DNA of 37,577 nt, taken from positions 1-37,577 of the forward strand of contig JAADDH010000029.1 in the NCBI GenBank assembly GCA_013154035.1, given 5' to 3'. The notes below the pieces were generated by a model. The model worked only from the letters and a program-made list of their open reading frames with translations, was not told the origin of the DNA and searched no databases. Position 1 is the first letter of the stretch. The number at the start of each line of letters is the position of its first letter. This DNA is from Candidatus Iainarchaeum sp. (GTDB lineage Archaea; Iainarchaeota; Iainarchaeia; JAADDC01). The position numbers and the translations under genes were made by a program. This document shows positions 35,822-37,577 of the stretch, in pieces.

Positions 35822-36150
35822 AAATCAAGCCAATTCCGCCAACCCTGAGGGACAAAAGAAGATACCTACTCGTCCGCGGCGCGACATGGCGAGAGGTAGA
35901 GCAAATAGTGCGGAAAACCATCGGCACGGCGTATCGCTCACTCTCCGGGCTTAAGAAAGTAGAAGAAACGAAAGATTACCTAATTATACGCGTAGACAGA
36001 GGGTTTGAGTGGCATATCCGCGCTGCACTGGCGCTGCACTGCGGAAATAGCCAGCCGATATTCGTAGAAAAAATTTCGGGCACGATAAAGACATTGCACG
36101 ATTGGATGAATTCGGCAATTGACGAACACCACCATCAAGTTTTAAAGTAA
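35818..36150 (+). CDS. rnp2: RNase P protein component 2 (Pop5 type)
   Basis: PPTLRDKRRYLLVRGATWREVEQIVRKTI...IIRVDRGFEWHIRAALAL...SGTIKTL. Confidence 0.88.
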   Translation: MKIKPIPPTLRDKRRYLLVRGATWREVEQIVRKTIGTAYRSLSGLKKVEETKDYLIIRVDRGFEWHIRAALALHCGNSQPIFVEKISGTIKTLHDWMNSAIDEHHHQVLK

Positions 36151-36193
36151 AGAAGTGCTGTTTTTGGATGCGAAGACGGACGGAGGTGGTAAT

Positions 36194-36532
36194 ATGGAAG
36201 AATGGATGAAATACCTCATGTGGATCGGCTGGATCCTGGCAGTGATTGGTTTCTTTGTGGGCGCACCCACCGTGACATGGTTTGCGCTGATTAACCTGAT
36301 AATCGGTATCATTATCGGTATAGTGTCTTTCAGCAAGGAAATCAAGGGAATCGAGGAAAGAGCAATCTTCTACGGTGTCATGTGGCTCGTGGCGATGGCA
36401 TTCCCCATGGGCAAACTCATCGGCTTCACGCTGATGGCTTGGTTCAAGGCATACCTGGGCCTCATGGCATACATGTACATGCCTGCAGCGATCCTGCAGT
36501 ACATCAGCAAGCTCTTCAAGGAGGGCTACTGA
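36194..36532 (+). CDS. Small integral membrane protein
   Basis: SD GGAGGTGG before ATG 36194; multiple TM segments. Confidence 0.75.
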   Translation: MEEWMKYLMWIGWILAVIGFFVGAPTVTWFALINLIIGIIIGIVSFSKEIKGIEERAIFYGVMWLVAMAFPMGKLIGFTLMAWFKAYLGLMAYMYMPAAILQYISKLFKEGY

Positions 36533-36564
36533 ACCCCTTTTTCTTTCCCATTTTGACTATCCGG

Positions 36565-37278
36565 TCACACGCGGCGGGAAATTAAGATAAACGCGGTGTG
36601 GAGTAATCCCGTATTCTCTGGGCGAAGAATATCCGTGTTCTTCCAGCGCCGGAGAAGAACCTCATACACATCAAAGGGTGTGAATGAATCTGGAAGCTCG
36701 CTCTTGGCGCGAAGCACCTGATCCACTGTGGGGAGATAAAGCACGAGGAAACCTCCCGGACGCAACGCATCCGCAGCATATGCGAAAGCTCGCCACGGCT
36801 CTGGCAGATCTAGGAACACCAGATCTACATCTCGCTCATCAATGCCGTCATACACAGAACCATGCTTAAATGTGACGTAATCGCTCAGCCCGAAGAACTC
36901 CGCGTTCTCCCGTCCAATGCGCAGATGTTGCTCCCTGTAATCGTAGGAATACACATGACCATTGGGACGCACGTGATACGCAAAGAAGTTGGCTGCAAAC
37001 CCAGAGCCAGTGCCGGCATCCACTACTTTCCATCCAGGTCCCAGTCCCGTCAGCCCCACAACGACGGACAAATCCTTCGGATGGGCCCACTGTGGGCCAC
37101 GGCGCATTTTCAACCATAAATCCACAAAACTCGGCTCAGTAACCACGAACTCCTCGCCCTTTGAAGATACTGCACGACCGTCCGGCCCCACATCGCGAAC
37201 CAGACCGAACTCCGTATTGAAGGGAAGGCTCTTTGCAAGGTACCTCCTGCCAGTCCCGCGATGAATGAGGAGCTTCAT
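36565..37278 (-). CDS. tRNA (adenine-58-N1)-methyltransferase (TrmI/Gcd14)
   Basis: RRGPQWAHPKDLSVVVGLTGLGPGWKVVDAGTGSGFAANFFAYHVRPNGHVYSYDYREQHLRIGREN. Confidence 0.92.
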   Translation of the reverse strand: MKLLIHRGTGRRYLAKSLPFNTEFGLVRDVGPDGRAVSSKGEEFVVTEPSFVDLWLKMRRGPQWAHPKDLSVVVGLTGLGPGWKVVDAGTGSGFAANFFAYHVRPNGHVYSYDYREQHLRIGRENAEFFGLSDYVTFKHGSVYDGIDERDVDLVFLDLPEPWRAFAYAADALRPGGFLVLYLPTVDQVLRAKSELPDSFTPFDVYEVLLRRWKNTDILRPENTGLLHTAFILISRRV

Positions 37279-37326
37279 GGAGATATCTGATGAAAGGCAT
37301 TTATAGGACGAGGCCCTCATGGAATC

Positions 37327-37577
37327 GTGAAGAACGAGCATCCAATATTCCGCAGGATCCGCAGAGACAAGAAACTGACGGAGATTGGATACTATACGCC
37401 ACCAAGTGATCGCATATTCACAGATCTGGAGGGAACGGCACGGCTACTTGCGCAGGAGAAAAACGCAAAAGACGTATTAGACGTGTTTGAGCGCTGGTAT
37501 GCTGCTTACAGGCCGGTAATACTCGGCGAGAAGTGGAGGGGACGAAAACCCTACGAACGATCCATACTTCCACCGCC
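37327..37577 (+). CDS. Hypothetical protein, 3'-truncated by the window edge
   Basis: Open frame from GTG 37327 (MKNEHPIFRRIRRDKKLTEIGYYTPPSDRIFTDLEGTARLL...). Confidence 0.6.
   Translation, partial: MKNEHPIFRRIRRDKKLTEIGYYTPPSDRIFTDLEGTARLLAQEKNAKDVLDVFERWYAAYRPVILGEKWRGRKPYERSILPP

Overview
This is a gene-dense archaeal chromosome segment, judged from the aIF5A and deoxyhypusine synthase genes, L15e, COG1325, RNase P protein subunits (Rpp30 and Pop5 types), AGOG, an LSm protein, TrmI and an intron-containing tRNA-Met. It is not a virus or plasmid. Core modules are: an oxidative-stress cluster (superoxide reductase, encapsulated-ferritin-like protein, peroxiredoxin, divergent Lrp/AsnC regulator); DNA repair (AGOG, Nudix, endonuclease III); a redox trio (thioredoxin-fold, CcdA-like, Cys-rich membrane protein); a glycan operon (UPF0104 flippase-like, GT4, polysaccharide deacetylase); a MinD-type ATPase, roadblock-like and DUF2226-like operon; and the L15e/COG1325/RNase P cluster. 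The most notable structure is a 4.4-kb accessory island (about 14.25-18.67 kb). It is bounded by a 22-bp direct repeat of the 3' end of the intron-containing tRNA-Met(CAT) and contains a third, internal tRNA-Met 3' fragment. This looks like two tandem tRNA-targeted insertions. The island carries HicBA and RelE-type toxin-antitoxin pairs, a broken transglutaminase-like/HD gene, and orphan proteins, with no recognisable integrase. Other notable points are a PPOX-like gene whose frame break lies on a G_GGA_AAA heptamer, a HicA reading frame whose conserved N-terminus starts at ATA instead of ATG, a GNAT-C39 peptidase fusion, and two stranded GNAT C-terminal remnants. All calls come from reading the sequence; no database searches were run.
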